Origin: Tersicoccus mangrovi
GTDB lineage: Bacteria; Actinomycetota; Actinomycetes; Actinomycetales; Micrococcaceae
Length of the DNA: 64,000 nucleotides
Direction: 5' to 3'
NCBI RefSeq assembly: GCF_036881825.1
Contig: NZ_JBAJMW010000011.1
Span: 1-64,000 of the forward strand
In this document: piece after piece, positions 35,407-43,679 of the stretch
Layout: each line of letters begins with the position of its first letter
How positions within the stretch are numbered: position 1 is the first letter of the stretch
The notes under the pieces: generated by a model
Told to the model about the DNA's origin: nothing
What the model saw: only the letters and a program-made list of their open reading frames with translations
Databases searched by the model: none
Made by a program: the position numbers and the translations under genes

Positions 35407-35683
35407 GGTGCTCCTCCTCCGGCTCCGGGCCGCCCGACGACGGCCGATGATGACGAGTCGAGGATCGCGCGGAGCCGGAGGAGGGAGCCAGCGCGCTGCA
35501 GGAAGCTGCAGTGAGGCGTCACCGCGGGGCACCGAACACGACGAGTGCCGACACCGCGCGCAGCCGCCGAGCGCAGGTGCAGAGCGGCAGGAGCCGGGTG
35601 TCCGTGTCGAGCGGCAGGAGCCGGCCGCAGGTGCCGTGGCCGGCCACGGGGCGCAGCGCCGGGTGGTTCCGGCGCCGGTGACC

Positions 35684-36433
35684 TCAGGCGCCTCGCGGTT
35701 CCTGGGCCATGGCGAAGGCGAAACCGGCCGCGAAGCGCGAGCGGACGCCGAGGGCCGCCATCGCGGCACCGATGTCCGTGCGCACCGTCCGCACCGACAG
35801 GCCGAGCAGCCGGCTGATGCGGTCGTCGGTGGCGTCGAGGCGCAGGAGTTCGAGGATCTGCACCTGCCGGTCCGTCAGCCGCGGCGGGTCCGCCACGCCG
35901 CGGCAGGGCACGGCGGTGGCCATCAACGCCCGCCAGTAGGACCACGCGGCCGTGACGGTGCGGTCGTCGGCGATCTCGAGCAGCGAGCCGGTGCCCGCCT
36001 CGGTGGGGCCCTGGAGCAGCACGGAGCGGCGGTCGACGATCTTGATCTGCACCGGGGCGTACGCGTAGAAGTAGGCGCCGGGCGGTTCGGCCTCGAGCAG
36101 CCGGCGGGCCGCCGCGTCGGTGCTCTCGTGGTCGAAGACGCTGATCATGGTCAGGCCGGCAGCGCACCGGCGGCGGTTGTTGGGCAGGCTGCGCAGCAGC
36201 TGCTCGGACGTCGCCGCCGAGCGGGTCGAGAGCAGATGGCGCCAGGTCGACGAGGCGGCGAGCGTCCAGGACGTCAGGTCGCCGCGCGCCACGAGGCGGA
36301 CCCCGGGGGCGGTGTCCTCGCCGTCGAGTGCGGACAGCGCGCGGTGTCGGCACTCCTGGACGCCGAGCGCGGCGTCGAGCACACGCTGGCGGGCGATGTT
36401 GCTCAGGGGCGTGGGACCGCTCATGACAGCCAT
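35684..36433 (-). CDS. LuxR-type helix-turn-helix regulator
   Basis: The 249-residue product ends in a LuxR/GerE-type helix-turn-helix: LTDRQVQILELLRLDATDD, then ISRLLGLSVRTVRTDIGAAM. The N-terminal 170 residues contain a sensor-like domain (MISVFDHESTDAAARRL, YAPVQIKIVDRRSVL), like that of TrmB/phospholipase-D-like or effector domains of orphan LuxR proteins. There is no receiver Asp. It lies upstream of the two secreted-protein genes on the same strand and may control them (inference). Two in-frame ATG codons compete; 36433 is used. Confidence 0.75.
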   Translation of the reverse strand: MAVMSGPTPLSNIARQRVLDAALGVQECRHRALSALDGEDTAPGVRLVARGDLTSWTLAASSTWRHLLSTRSAATSEQLLRSLPNNRRRCAAGLTMISVFDHESTDAAARRLLEAEPPGAYFYAYAPVQIKIVDRRSVLLQGPTEAGTGSLLEIADDRTVTAAWSYWRALMATAVPCRGVADPPRLTDRQVQILELLRLDATDDRISRLLGLSVRTVRTDIGAAMAALGVRSRFAAGFAFAMAQEPRGA

Positions 36434-36513
36434 GCTGCCCTGTTCTGGCGCACGACCCAAGAGCATGTCCGGCCCGGCGCGACACTCCGCGGATCGGCCG
36501 GGTGAGCGCCGGG

Positions 36514-37212
36514 TCAGCTCCCCACGGCGGCGACCAGGGCCTGCGCCAGGTCGTCCGGGCGGGTCAGCTGCGGCCAGTGGCCGGTCGGCAGGTCGACGAT
36601 GTCGACGTCGGCGACGCGCCCCAGCTCGGCGACGAACGGATTTCCCGCGGCGATCCACTGGCGCATCTGGTCGCCGGAGAACTCGCACGCGATGACCGTG
36701 ACCGGGACGTCGAAGCGCCGCTCGTCGTGCAGGTGCTGCTGATCGCTCGTCACGCGCGCCGGTTCGGGCACGGCGCGTGAGCGGAACGCGGCCCGGAGCT
36801 CGTCGGTCAGATCGGTCAGGTCCTCGTCCTCGAAGAACTCCCAGGGCGGCAGGGGAGCGTCGGGCCCGTCGGTCGGGATCTCGTCGTTGATCACCCCGCC
36901 CTCTGCGAGCGGCCCGCTGTCGACATAGACGCTGCGGGCGACCCGGTCCGGACGGGCGTCGGTCGCGGCGTGGATGATGGCGCCGCCGCCGGAGTGGCCG
37001 ACGAGGACGACGGGGCCCTCGAGCGCGTCGATGCGGGCGACGACCGCGTCCACGTGCTCCTGCAGGCCGATGCCGGAACGGTCCGCGTCGACCGACTCCT
37101 TGCCGGGCAGGGTCAGCGGGTGCACGCGGTGGCCGGCCGCCTGCAACGGGCCGAGGACCGGCGCCCAGGAGTCGCCGTCGAGCCAGAAACCGGGAACGAG
37201 GATGATGTCCAT
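36514..37212 (-). CDS. Alpha/beta hydrolase
   Basis: The 232-residue enzyme has ILVPGFWLDGDSW, the nucleophile elbow GHSGGG with Ser, and a C-terminal His in TGHWPQLTRPD. This is the small esterase-like type common in actinobacteria. The start is the ATG at 37212: TAGGGT lies exactly 6 nt upstream and no ribosome site exists, so the mRNA is probably leaderless. The substrate is unknown. Confidence 0.88.
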   Translation of the reverse strand: MDIILVPGFWLDGDSWAPVLGPLQAAGHRVHPLTLPGKESVDADRSGIGLQEHVDAVVARIDALEGPVVLVGHSGGGAIIHAATDARPDRVARSVYVDSGPLAEGGVINDEIPTDGPDAPLPPWEFFEDEDLTDLTDELRAAFRSRAVPEPARVTSDQQHLHDERRFDVPVTVIACEFSGDQMRQWIAAGNPFVAELGRVADVDIVDLPTGHWPQLTRPDDLAQALVAAVGS

Positions 37213-37218
37213 GCTGCG

Positions 37219-37224
37219 ACCCTA
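37219..37224 (-). promoter_or_regulatory. -10 hexamer of a putative leaderless promoter for the alpha/beta hydrolase
   Basis: Reverse-strand TAGGGT, CGCAGC (6 nt), then the ATG at 37212. Confidence 0.55.
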
Positions 37225-37395
37225 GGGTGCGCCACGGACAGTTCTCGTCCTGGACGTACCGCCGGCTCGATCGTTCCGGTGCACAGGGACGGCCCCGCGC
37301 CGTGCAGTGACGAGGCGGGGCCGTCCATGGCTGCGCGATCCGATGCCCGCGAGCCGGTCGGTCGTTCGGTCGGCCGATGGTCGAGTGCCGGTGGT

Positions 37396-37779
37396 TCAGT
37401 CGGCGGAATCGGAGGCGCGGGGCGAGCCGGAGGCGTCGTCGTCCGCGGTCGTCTCGTCGTCGATGACGCCGTCGGCGCCCTCGACGGAGGAACCGGAGAC
37501 ACCGTCCTCCGCGGACACGTCCGCGGTGCTGTCCGTCCAGGCGTCGGCGGCACCGTCCGGGCCCGCGCCGTCGGCCGTGGACCGGCCCGAGGTCGGGTCG
37601 GCCGTGCCGGTGGCGTCGGTCGTCAAGGAGGCGTTCCCGGTGTCGCCGTCGGTGCTGCCGCTGACGTCGGCGTCACTGGACGACACGCTGTCGCCGGCCA
37701 CCTCGTCCTCGGGCTGCGGGCTGCCGTAACCGCCCGCGGCGTTCTCTTCCTCGATCGCCGGATCGTTGGTCTCGCTCAT
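37396..37779 (-). CDS. Acidic, disordered protein of unknown function
   Basis: The 127-residue product is rich in Asp, Glu, Ser, Thr and Gly, with no hydrophobic core, helix or signal peptide, so it should be intrinsically disordered. GAAGGGG lies before the ATG at 37779. It could buffer cations or nucleic-acid binding proteins, but nothing in it proves this. Low-complexity composition also makes chance coding possible, though third-position GC and the ribosome site support translation. Confidence 0.55.
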   Translation of the reverse strand: MSETNDPAIEEENAAGGYGSPQPEDEVAGDSVSSSDADVSGSTDGDTGNASLTTDATGTADPTSGRSTADGAGPDGAADAWTDSTADVSAEDGVSGSSVEGADGVIDDETTADDDASGSPRASDSAD

Positions 37780-37940
37780 GGCCACCCCTTCATCGTTGGC
37801 GGTACCGGTCGATGGTGCCGGTGGTCGCCACGGTAGCCGCTGGGCCAGCCGCACGACAGGGCGATCCATCAGTCGGCTTGCTTTTCGCTGACGGCGCAGG
37901 GCAGCGTCATCAGCGCACGACGACGTCCGGGCCGGCCGCC

Positions 37941-38693
37941 TCAGGCGACGAGGGAGAGGAAGGTGGCGAGGGCGAAACCGAGCACGGTCACCAGGCCGGC
38001 GGTGTTACCGGCCTTCTGCTGCGCCTCGGGGATGAGCGAGTCGACCAGCATCACGAGCAGCGCGCCCGCGGCGAAGCCGTCGATGAAGCCGCGCAGGCCG
38101 CCCGTGGCGAGGTCGGCGATGAGGTAGCCCAGCACGGTGGACGCGAGGCAGACGACGGTGACGGCGACCCACAGCCCGGCCACCCGGCGCCGGGAGGAGC
38201 CGGAGGACAGCATGTCGCTGGACGACCCGATCGACTCGGGCAGGTTGGAGACGAAGATCGCGACCAGCAGCGAGGCGCTCACGCCCGCGCCCCCAGCCAG
38301 CCCGATGCCGAGGACGAGCTGTTCGGGGATGCCGTCGAGGACGGCGCCGACGGCCAGGGAGGTGCCCCCGGCCTGACGGCGGGCGTCGTGGGAGGTGGAG
38401 ACGCCGTGGTGCCGCCGGTGGGGGAGCAGGCGGTGGTTCCCGCCGGAGACGAGGCGGTTGGCGAGGTAGTAGCTCAGCGCGCCCGCCGCGAGCCCGATGC
38501 CGACGGGCCACGGACCGCCGCGCTGGATGCCCTCCTCGGCGAGCTCGAACGCGACGCTGGCGATCAGCGCCCCACCACCGAAGGCGAGCACCCCGCCGAC
38601 GAGCCGGTTCGGCCAGGACCGGACGATGCCGAGCACCGCGCCGATCAGCAGCGAGGAGGCGGCGACCGTTCCCCACAGCAGGGCGTCGAGCAT
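37941..38693 (-). CDS. ZIP-family metal transporter
   Basis: The 250-residue membrane protein has about eight helices and the ZIP features: a His-rich loop (PHRRHHGVSTSHDARRQ), a metal-site helix AVLDGIPEQLVLGIGLAGG and FVSNLPESIGS. It moves divalent metal, probably zinc or manganese, into or out of the cytosol. The start lies 16 bp after the stop of the glutamate-cysteine ligase-like gene, so both are co-transcribed. Confidence 0.82.
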   Translation of the reverse strand: MLDALLWGTVAASSLLIGAVLGIVRSWPNRLVGGVLAFGGGALIASVAFELAEEGIQRGGPWPVGIGLAAGALSYYLANRLVSGGNHRLLPHRRHHGVSTSHDARRQAGGTSLAVGAVLDGIPEQLVLGIGLAGGAGVSASLLVAIFVSNLPESIGSSSDMLSSGSSRRRVAGLWVAVTVVCLASTVLGYLIADLATGGLRGFIDGFAAGALLVMLVDSLIPEAQQKAGNTAGLVTVLGFALATFLSLVA

Positions 38694-38709
38694 CAGCGTG
38701 CTCCCGCCG

Positions 38710-40185
38710 TCACGGCGCCGGCCAGGCGTGCACCGGGATGTTGTCGTGCATGTGGCCCTGGTAGCGGCGAACGAGCTCGCGCATCGCCTCGTCGCGATCC
38801 ATGCCGCCGGCCTGAAGCGCGGCGGACGTGTCGAGCTGCCAGCGGGCGCCGTTCTGGCCGCTCCTGGCCCGGTCGCGCAGGATGCCGAGGTAGTGGGTGA
38901 CGAGGTCCGGGTCGACGCCGAGCTGGTGCAGTCCGGTCTCGGCCATCGGCAGCAGCTGCCGCACGATCAGCTCGTCGACCGGGACGTCGCCGACGCCCGG
39001 CCAGTACACCTGCGCGTCGAGGCCGTACTTGGCGCACTGCTCGAAGTTCTCGCGGGCGGTGGAGAACGCCATCCGCGACCACAGCGGCCGGTCGGAGTGC
39101 CGCATCACGTGCACGACGCCGTAGTAGAAGGCGGCGTTGGCCACGATGTCCGCGACGGTGGGGCCGGCCGGCAGCAGCCGGTTCTCCACCCGCAGGTGCG
39201 CCTCGTCCCCGCCCGGGTCGTAGATGGGCCGGTTCCACCGGTACACGGTCCCGTTGTGCAGGCGCAGCTCGTGCAGGCGCGGCGGCTTGCCCGGATCGTC
39301 CGGCGGCAGGCCGCGGTCCTCCCGCAGTTCGGGCAGCAGCGCCGGGAACCAGCGCACATTCTCCTCGAACAGGTCGAAGATCGAGGTGATCCACCGTTCG
39401 CCGAACCACACGCGCGGACGCACGCCCTGGGCCCGCATCTCGGGCGGCCGCGAGTCGATCGCCTGGTGGAACAGGACGACGCGGGTCTCGTGCCACAGCC
39501 GGCGGCCCAGGAAGTGCGGCGAGTTCGCGGCGAGCGCGACCTGCGGGCCGGCGAGCACCTGCGACGCGTTCCACGCGGAGGCGAAGCCGGACGGGGAGAC
39601 CTGCACGTGCAGCTGCACGCTCGTGCACGCGGCCTCGGGGGAGACGGTCTCCGTGTACAGCTGCAGGTCGTCCTCGCCCTGGATGTCCAGCTGCACGTCC
39701 TCACCGCGGGCCGCGAGGATCGAGTGGTTCAGCGCCTCGTAGCGCTTCTCCGGGCTCATCCAGTCGGGGTCCGTCAGCAGCTGCTCGGTGATGGTGGGCA
39801 GGATCCCGACCATGACGATGCCGGCCTTCGCCTCCGCGGCCCGCTGCTCGGCGTGGTTCAGGCGGCTGCGCAGGCCGTCCTCCATGGCGGCGAGGCCGCG
39901 GCCGGCGATGCTCGTCACCGGGTAGTTCATCTCGATGTTGTAGGCGCCGATCTCCGTCTGGAACGTCGGGTCGGCGATCCGGTCCAGGACGCTGGCGTTT
40001 CGCAGGCTCGGCCGGAAGGTGGCGTCGACGAGGTTGAGCTCCACCTCGAGCCCGATCGACCCGGTGTCCTCGAACGTCGCGCCCGACAGATACCGGTCGA
40101 ATGTCTCGAGGCTCTCCATCAGGCGACGCCGGTACCGGGTGCGCTGCTGCCGGCTGTAGGTCGCGGAGGAGACGTCGTCACCCAT
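38710..40185 (-). CDS. Glutamate-cysteine ligase family 2 (GCS2) enzyme
   Basis: The 491-residue product has the GCS2 nucleotide/substrate motifs: SIGLEVELNLVD near the start, EIGAYNIEMNYPV, CTSVQLHVQV and RVENRLLPAGPTVADI. Family members join glutamate to cysteine (mycothiol-lacking bacteria, ergothioneine and other thiol pathways) or act as carboxylate-amine ligases. Actinobacteria often use mycothiol, so the product may differ from gamma-glutamylcysteine. The ATG at 40185 has no clear ribosome site. The ZIP gene follows directly, hinting at a metal or thiol stress link. Confidence 0.8.
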   Translation of the reverse strand: MGDDVSSATYSRQQRTRYRRRLMESLETFDRYLSGATFEDTGSIGLEVELNLVDATFRPSLRNASVLDRIADPTFQTEIGAYNIEMNYPVTSIAGRGLAAMEDGLRSRLNHAEQRAAEAKAGIVMVGILPTITEQLLTDPDWMSPEKRYEALNHSILAARGEDVQLDIQGEDDLQLYTETVSPEAACTSVQLHVQVSPSGFASAWNASQVLAGPQVALAANSPHFLGRRLWHETRVVLFHQAIDSRPPEMRAQGVRPRVWFGERWITSIFDLFEENVRWFPALLPELREDRGLPPDDPGKPPRLHELRLHNGTVYRWNRPIYDPGGDEAHLRVENRLLPAGPTVADIVANAAFYYGVVHVMRHSDRPLWSRMAFSTARENFEQCAKYGLDAQVYWPGVGDVPVDELIVRQLLPMAETGLHQLGVDPDLVTHYLGILRDRARSGQNGARWQLDTSAALQAGGMDRDEAMRELVRRYQGHMHDNIPVHAWPAP

Positions 40186-40244
40186 GGGATGAACCCAACC
40201 ACAGCGGCGAACGGGTTGCCTAGTCGGGCCGGGGGAGGTGCCTC

Positions 40245-40287
40245 GTCGAGACTCTCCATGATCGAGTCGAGACCTCTCCATGATCGA
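40245..40287 (+). repeat. Two tandem 21-22-bp direct repeats upstream of the SDR/DUF2867 promoter
   Basis: GTCGAGACTCTCCATGATCG at 40245 and GTCGAGACCTCTCCATGATC at 40266 differ by one inserted C. The second copy covers the -35 region expected for the TAGGGT -10 at 40298. This spacing suits an activator that binds in tandem, but the regulator is unknown. Confidence 0.65.
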
Positions 40288-40297
40288 GAGGACCGCG

Positions 40298-40303
40298 TAG
40301 GGT
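40298..40303 (+). promoter_or_regulatory. -10 hexamer of a putative leaderless promoter for the SDR/DUF2867 gene
   Basis: TAGGGT, then TGGGCC (6 nt), then the ATG at 40310. There is no ribosome site. Confidence 0.6.
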
Positions 40304-40309
40304 TGGGCC

Positions 40310-41965
40310 ATGGAGCGCCTCAGCGATACCCGGCAGGCCGAGCTCACGGGCGACGACCAGACCGGGCAGGACACATCCTCCGACCGCCAGCACCACGTCC
40401 TCGTCACGGGTGCCACCGGTTACATCGGCGGTCGCCTCGTGGCCCGGCTGCTGGCGGCCGGCCACCGGGTCCGGGTGCTGGTCCGCACACCGGACAAGCT
40501 GCTCGACGTGCCGTGGCACGACCAGGTGGAGATCGTCCAGGGCGATCTCTCCGACCAGCGCGACACCGAGCGCGCGTGCGACGGCGTCGACTCCGTCTAC
40601 TTCCTCGTCCACTCCATGTCCTCCGGCAAGGACTTCGAACGCACCGAGGCCGCGATGGCGGGCATCATGGCCCGATCCTGCGCCGCGGCCGGCGTCAAGC
40701 GGGTCATCTACCTCGGCGGTCTGCACCCGAGCAACGTCGAGCTGTCCGCCCACATGCGCTCGCGGGCCGCCGTCGGCACGGTGCTGCTCGACGGGCCCAC
40801 CGACGCCATCGTCTTCCAGGCCGGCGTCATCATCGGCTCCGGGTCCGCCTCGTTCGAGATGGTCCGCCACCTCGCCGAGGAACTGCCCGTCATGCCCGCG
40901 CCGTCCTGGGTGCGGAACCGGATCGAGCCGATCGCCGTCCGCGACGTCCTGCACTACCTGCTGCACGCGCTCGACCTGCCCGAGGGCCTGAACCGGACCT
41001 TCGACATCGGCTCCCGCGAGGTGCTCACCTACGCCGCCATGATGAACGGGTACGCGACCGCCGCGGGGCTGCCCCGCCGCGTCATCCTCGCGCTGCCGCT
41101 GCCCGCCCCGCGGCTGGCCGGCTGGTGGGTGGGGATGGTGACGCCGATCCCCATGTCGATGGCGTTCCCGCTCGTGCAGTCCCTGCAGCACGACGCGGTC
41201 AGCGCCGAGCACGACATCGACGACTACATCCCGCAGCCCCCGGACGGGCTGACCGGGTACCGCCGCGCCGTCGAGCTGGCGCTGCTGCGCATGCGGCAGA
41301 ACGAGGTGGAGACGACGTGGGCCGGGGCCAGCGCGTCCGCGCACGACGCCGACCCGCTGCCGTCGGACCCGGACTGGGCCGGCCACAAGGTGTACGTGGA
41401 CGAGCGCACCCACCACTGCGACGCCGAGCCCGAGTACGTGTGGCGGATCATCGAGGGCATCGGTGGGAAGAACGGGTGGTACTCGCTGCCGCTCGCCTGG
41501 GCCGTGCGCGGATGGATGGACAAGTTCAGCGGCGGCGTCGGGCTCTCCCGCGGCCGTCGCGATCCGCAGACCCTGCACACCGGGGAGGCCGTCGACTGGT
41601 GGCGGGTCGAGCACATCGAGCGCGGCCGGCTGCTGCGGCTGCGCGCCGAGATGAAGGTCTCGGGCAAGGCGTGGCTCGAACTCGAGGTCCGGCCCGACGC
41701 GGAGGAGTCCGGGGACTCCGCCGGCGCCGATCACGAGGGCGGCAGCACCTACCACCAGCGCGCCATCTTCTTCCCGAAGGGCCTGAGCGGGCGCCTCTAC
41801 TGGCTGGCGATCCTCCCGTTCCACGGTGTCATCTTCCCCTCGATGAGCCGCAACATCGGCGACGCCGCGGCCCGGCTGCAGCAGTCCGAAGCGGCCTCCC
41901 GCCGCGGGGACGACCAGCCGAAAGCGACCGCCGACGTGGCCGCGAACACCCCGTCCCGGGTCTGA
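40310..41965 (+). CDS. SDR-family protein with C-terminal DUF2867 domain
   Basis: The 551-residue product has an atypical SDR domain in the first ~300 residues (VLVTGATGYIGGRLVARLL, VKRVIYLGGLHPSN, WVRNRIEPIAVRDV) and a C-terminal DUF2867 domain from about 340 (DPDWAGHKVYVDERTHH, WYSLPLAWAVRGWMDKFSG, YWLAILPFHGVIFPSM). Such two-domain proteins are NAD(P)-binding and of unknown substrate; many bacteria carry one. The promoter with direct repeats and the leaderless start suggest regulated expression. Confidence 0.85.
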   Translation: MERLSDTRQAELTGDDQTGQDTSSDRQHHVLVTGATGYIGGRLVARLLAAGHRVRVLVRTPDKLLDVPWHDQVEIVQGDLSDQRDTERACDGVDSVYFLVHSMSSGKDFERTEAAMAGIMARSCAAAGVKRVIYLGGLHPSNVELSAHMRSRAAVGTVLLDGPTDAIVFQAGVIIGSGSASFEMVRHLAEELPVMPAPSWVRNRIEPIAVRDVLHYLLHALDLPEGLNRTFDIGSREVLTYAAMMNGYATAAGLPRRVILALPLPAPRLAGWWVGMVTPIPMSMAFPLVQSLQHDAVSAEHDIDDYIPQPPDGLTGYRRAVELALLRMRQNEVETTWAGASASAHDADPLPSDPDWAGHKVYVDERTHHCDAEPEYVWRIIEGIGGKNGWYSLPLAWAVRGWMDKFSGGVGLSRGRRDPQTLHTGEAVDWWRVEHIERGRLLRLRAEMKVSGKAWLELEVRPDAEESGDSAGADHEGGSTYHQRAIFFPKGLSGRLYWLAILPFHGVIFPSMSRNIGDAAARLQQSEAASRRGDDQPKATADVAANTPSRV

Positions 41966-42143
41966 CGACCGCGGCCGCCCGCCCGGATCCCTCGGACCCC
42001 GGCCGGCCCGGTCCAGGGGCGGCCGACGGCCGCGTCGGCGGTGACCGGGGACGATGGGGGATGGGGTACGCCCGGAGTCGCCCTGCGCCGATGATACTTT
42101 TGACCTTGATCCAGGGTCAGGACGAACGGATGGAGCAGTAGCG

Positions 42144-43010
42144 ATGAGTCACCAGACCACCACCCGCACCGGTAATTCCCGATCACTGGGCGGCATGACG
42201 ACGGTCCTGTCCCGCCTCGTGCCCAAACAGCTGGCGGACGAGGTGAACCTCGCCCTGCTGGAGATGAAGAAGAAGGGCATCCAGGTCGGCATCGCCGCCG
42301 CGTTCTTCGTCGTCGGGCTGGTGTTCCTCGCGTTCCTCGTGATCATGCTCCTCATCGCCCTCGTCTCGGGCGTCTCGAACTGGTTCAACTGGGGCATCTG
42401 GCTGTCCGCCCTCGTGGTGGGCGCGGTCTTCCTCGTCATCCTCCTGATCGCCGCCCTGATCGGCCTGTCCCGGCTGAAGAAGGCGATGCCGCTCAAGCCC
42501 GAGCAGGCCATCCGCGGACTCAAGTACGACATCGGCGTCCTCAAGGAAGGCCGCAGCTTCGACGAGCGCACGCTGGACGCGCGGAAGACCCCGGAACAGC
42601 AGGCCGAGGACGAGCGGAAGAAGCAGGCCAAGCAGCAGGAGAAGGCCGCCAACCCGCCGGCGTCCGAGTCCCAGCTGAAGACCCGCACCGGTCAGCGGCG
42701 CGCGCACCTGGCGAATCTGCGCGACGACCTGGGCCGCAAGGTCGACGTCAAGAGTCAGTGGTCGGCGTTCAGCGGCCGCGCGGTCGCTCGCGCCGAGTCC
42801 TTCTCGGACGACGTGGCCACCCGCCTGCACGCCAGCTCCGGCTCCGTCGGCGGCACGGCCCACACCTCGGTCACCAACCCGTCCGGCGCCCCCCGTACGG
42901 CAGGGCAGCCGGCCGAGACGCTGCGCGACCGGTGGGTCCCGCTGAGCGTGTTCGCGGTCTCGAGCGGCGCCTTCGCCGTCTTCGTCCGCAAGCTGACCAA
43001 GAAGCTCTGA
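42144..43010 (+). CDS. Phage holin-like (Phage_holin_3_6) family membrane protein
   Basis: The 288-residue product has two adjacent membrane helices (VGIAAAFFVVGLVFLAFLV and LSALVVGAVFLVILLIAAL) after ~45 residues. A long charged, helical cytosolic tail follows, and a last hydrophobic segment lies at the end (VFAVSSGAFAVFVRKLTKKL). Chromosomal copies of this family are common in actinobacteria and are not evidence of a prophage. The ATG at 42144 is preferred; an upstream ATG would add 30 unlikely residues. An AT-rich promoter around GATACT (42091) is likely. Confidence 0.75.
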   Translation: MSHQTTTRTGNSRSLGGMTTVLSRLVPKQLADEVNLALLEMKKKGIQVGIAAAFFVVGLVFLAFLVIMLLIALVSGVSNWFNWGIWLSALVVGAVFLVILLIAALIGLSRLKKAMPLKPEQAIRGLKYDIGVLKEGRSFDERTLDARKTPEQQAEDERKKQAKQQEKAANPPASESQLKTRTGQRRAHLANLRDDLGRKVDVKSQWSAFSGRAVARAESFSDDVATRLHASSGSVGGTAHTSVTNPSGAPRTAGQPAETLRDRWVPLSVFAVSSGAFAVFVRKLTKKL

Positions 43011-43061
43011 CCCGTCCACCCTGCGCCCGCCACGGGGCGTGACGATCGTGCCGGAGGGAAC

Positions 43062-43679
43062 ATGCGGCTGATCAACGCCGGTGCCCCCGCTCACGGGCGG
43101 GCGCGGGTGGTGGACCGGTTCTGGACGGTGCCGAACGTCATCACCCTCGTCCGGTTCCTGCTCGTCCCCGTCTTCTTCGTCCTCATGGTGCGGCAGCACT
43201 TCGGCTGGGCCCTCGTCGTCCTCGCCGTGCTCGGCAGCACCGACTGGGTCGACGGGTTCGTCGCCCGCCGGCTGGGGCAGGTCTCCCGGATCGGCATGAT
43301 CCTCGACCCCCTGGCCGACCGGCTGGCGCTCATCATCGTCGCGATCGCCTTCGTCGCCTCGGGCATCGCACCCTTGTGGCTGATCCTCGCGATCCTCATT
43401 CCGGACGCGGTGCTGCTCGTCGTCTCGCTGGCGCTCTTCCGCAACCACCCCGACCTGCCGGTCAGCCTGATGGGCAAGGCCCGGACCGCGATCCTGCTGG
43501 TCGGCGCGCCGCTCCTGCTGCTCGGCCACCTGGCGGTCTTCCGGGACACGCCCGTGACCACGGTCGCGCTGGTGCTGCTCGCCATCGGCTGCGTCTGCCA
43601 CGTGCTCGCGTCCGCGGGCTACCTGTGGTCGATGATCCGCAAGTTCCAGAGCCGACGGATCGTGGACCGTGCGGCCTGA
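43062..43679 (+). CDS. CDP-alcohol phosphatidyltransferase
   Basis: The 205-residue membrane enzyme has the diagnostic motif D-x2-D-G-x2-A-R-x8-G-x3-D-x3-D: DWVDGFVARRLG then SRIGMILDPLADR. It joins CDP-diacylglycerol to an alcohol such as glycerol phosphate or inositol phosphate to make phospholipids. Which alcohol is used cannot be told here. GGAGGG precedes the ATG. The 3' end overlaps the DMT transporter start by 11 bp. Confidence 0.88.
   Translation: MRLINAGAPAHGRARVVDRFWTVPNVITLVRFLLVPVFFVLMVRQHFGWALVVLAVLGSTDWVDGFVARRLGQVSRIGMILDPLADRLALIIVAIAFVASGIAPLWLILAILIPDAVLLVVSLALFRNHPDLPVSLMGKARTAILLVGAPLLLLGHLAVFRDTPVTTVALVLLAIGCVCHVLASAGYLWSMIRKFQSRRIVDRAA

Noticed and set aside
38497..42141. 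A 1214-codon forward frame opposite the ZIP and ligase genes and over the SDR gene
   Set aside because: It is antisense or out of frame to proteins with clear motifs and is low-complexity throughout.
42144..43010. A holin-like gene as sign of a prophage
   Set aside because: No phage structural, lysin or integrase genes are nearby, and chromosomal holin-family proteins are common in actinobacteria.
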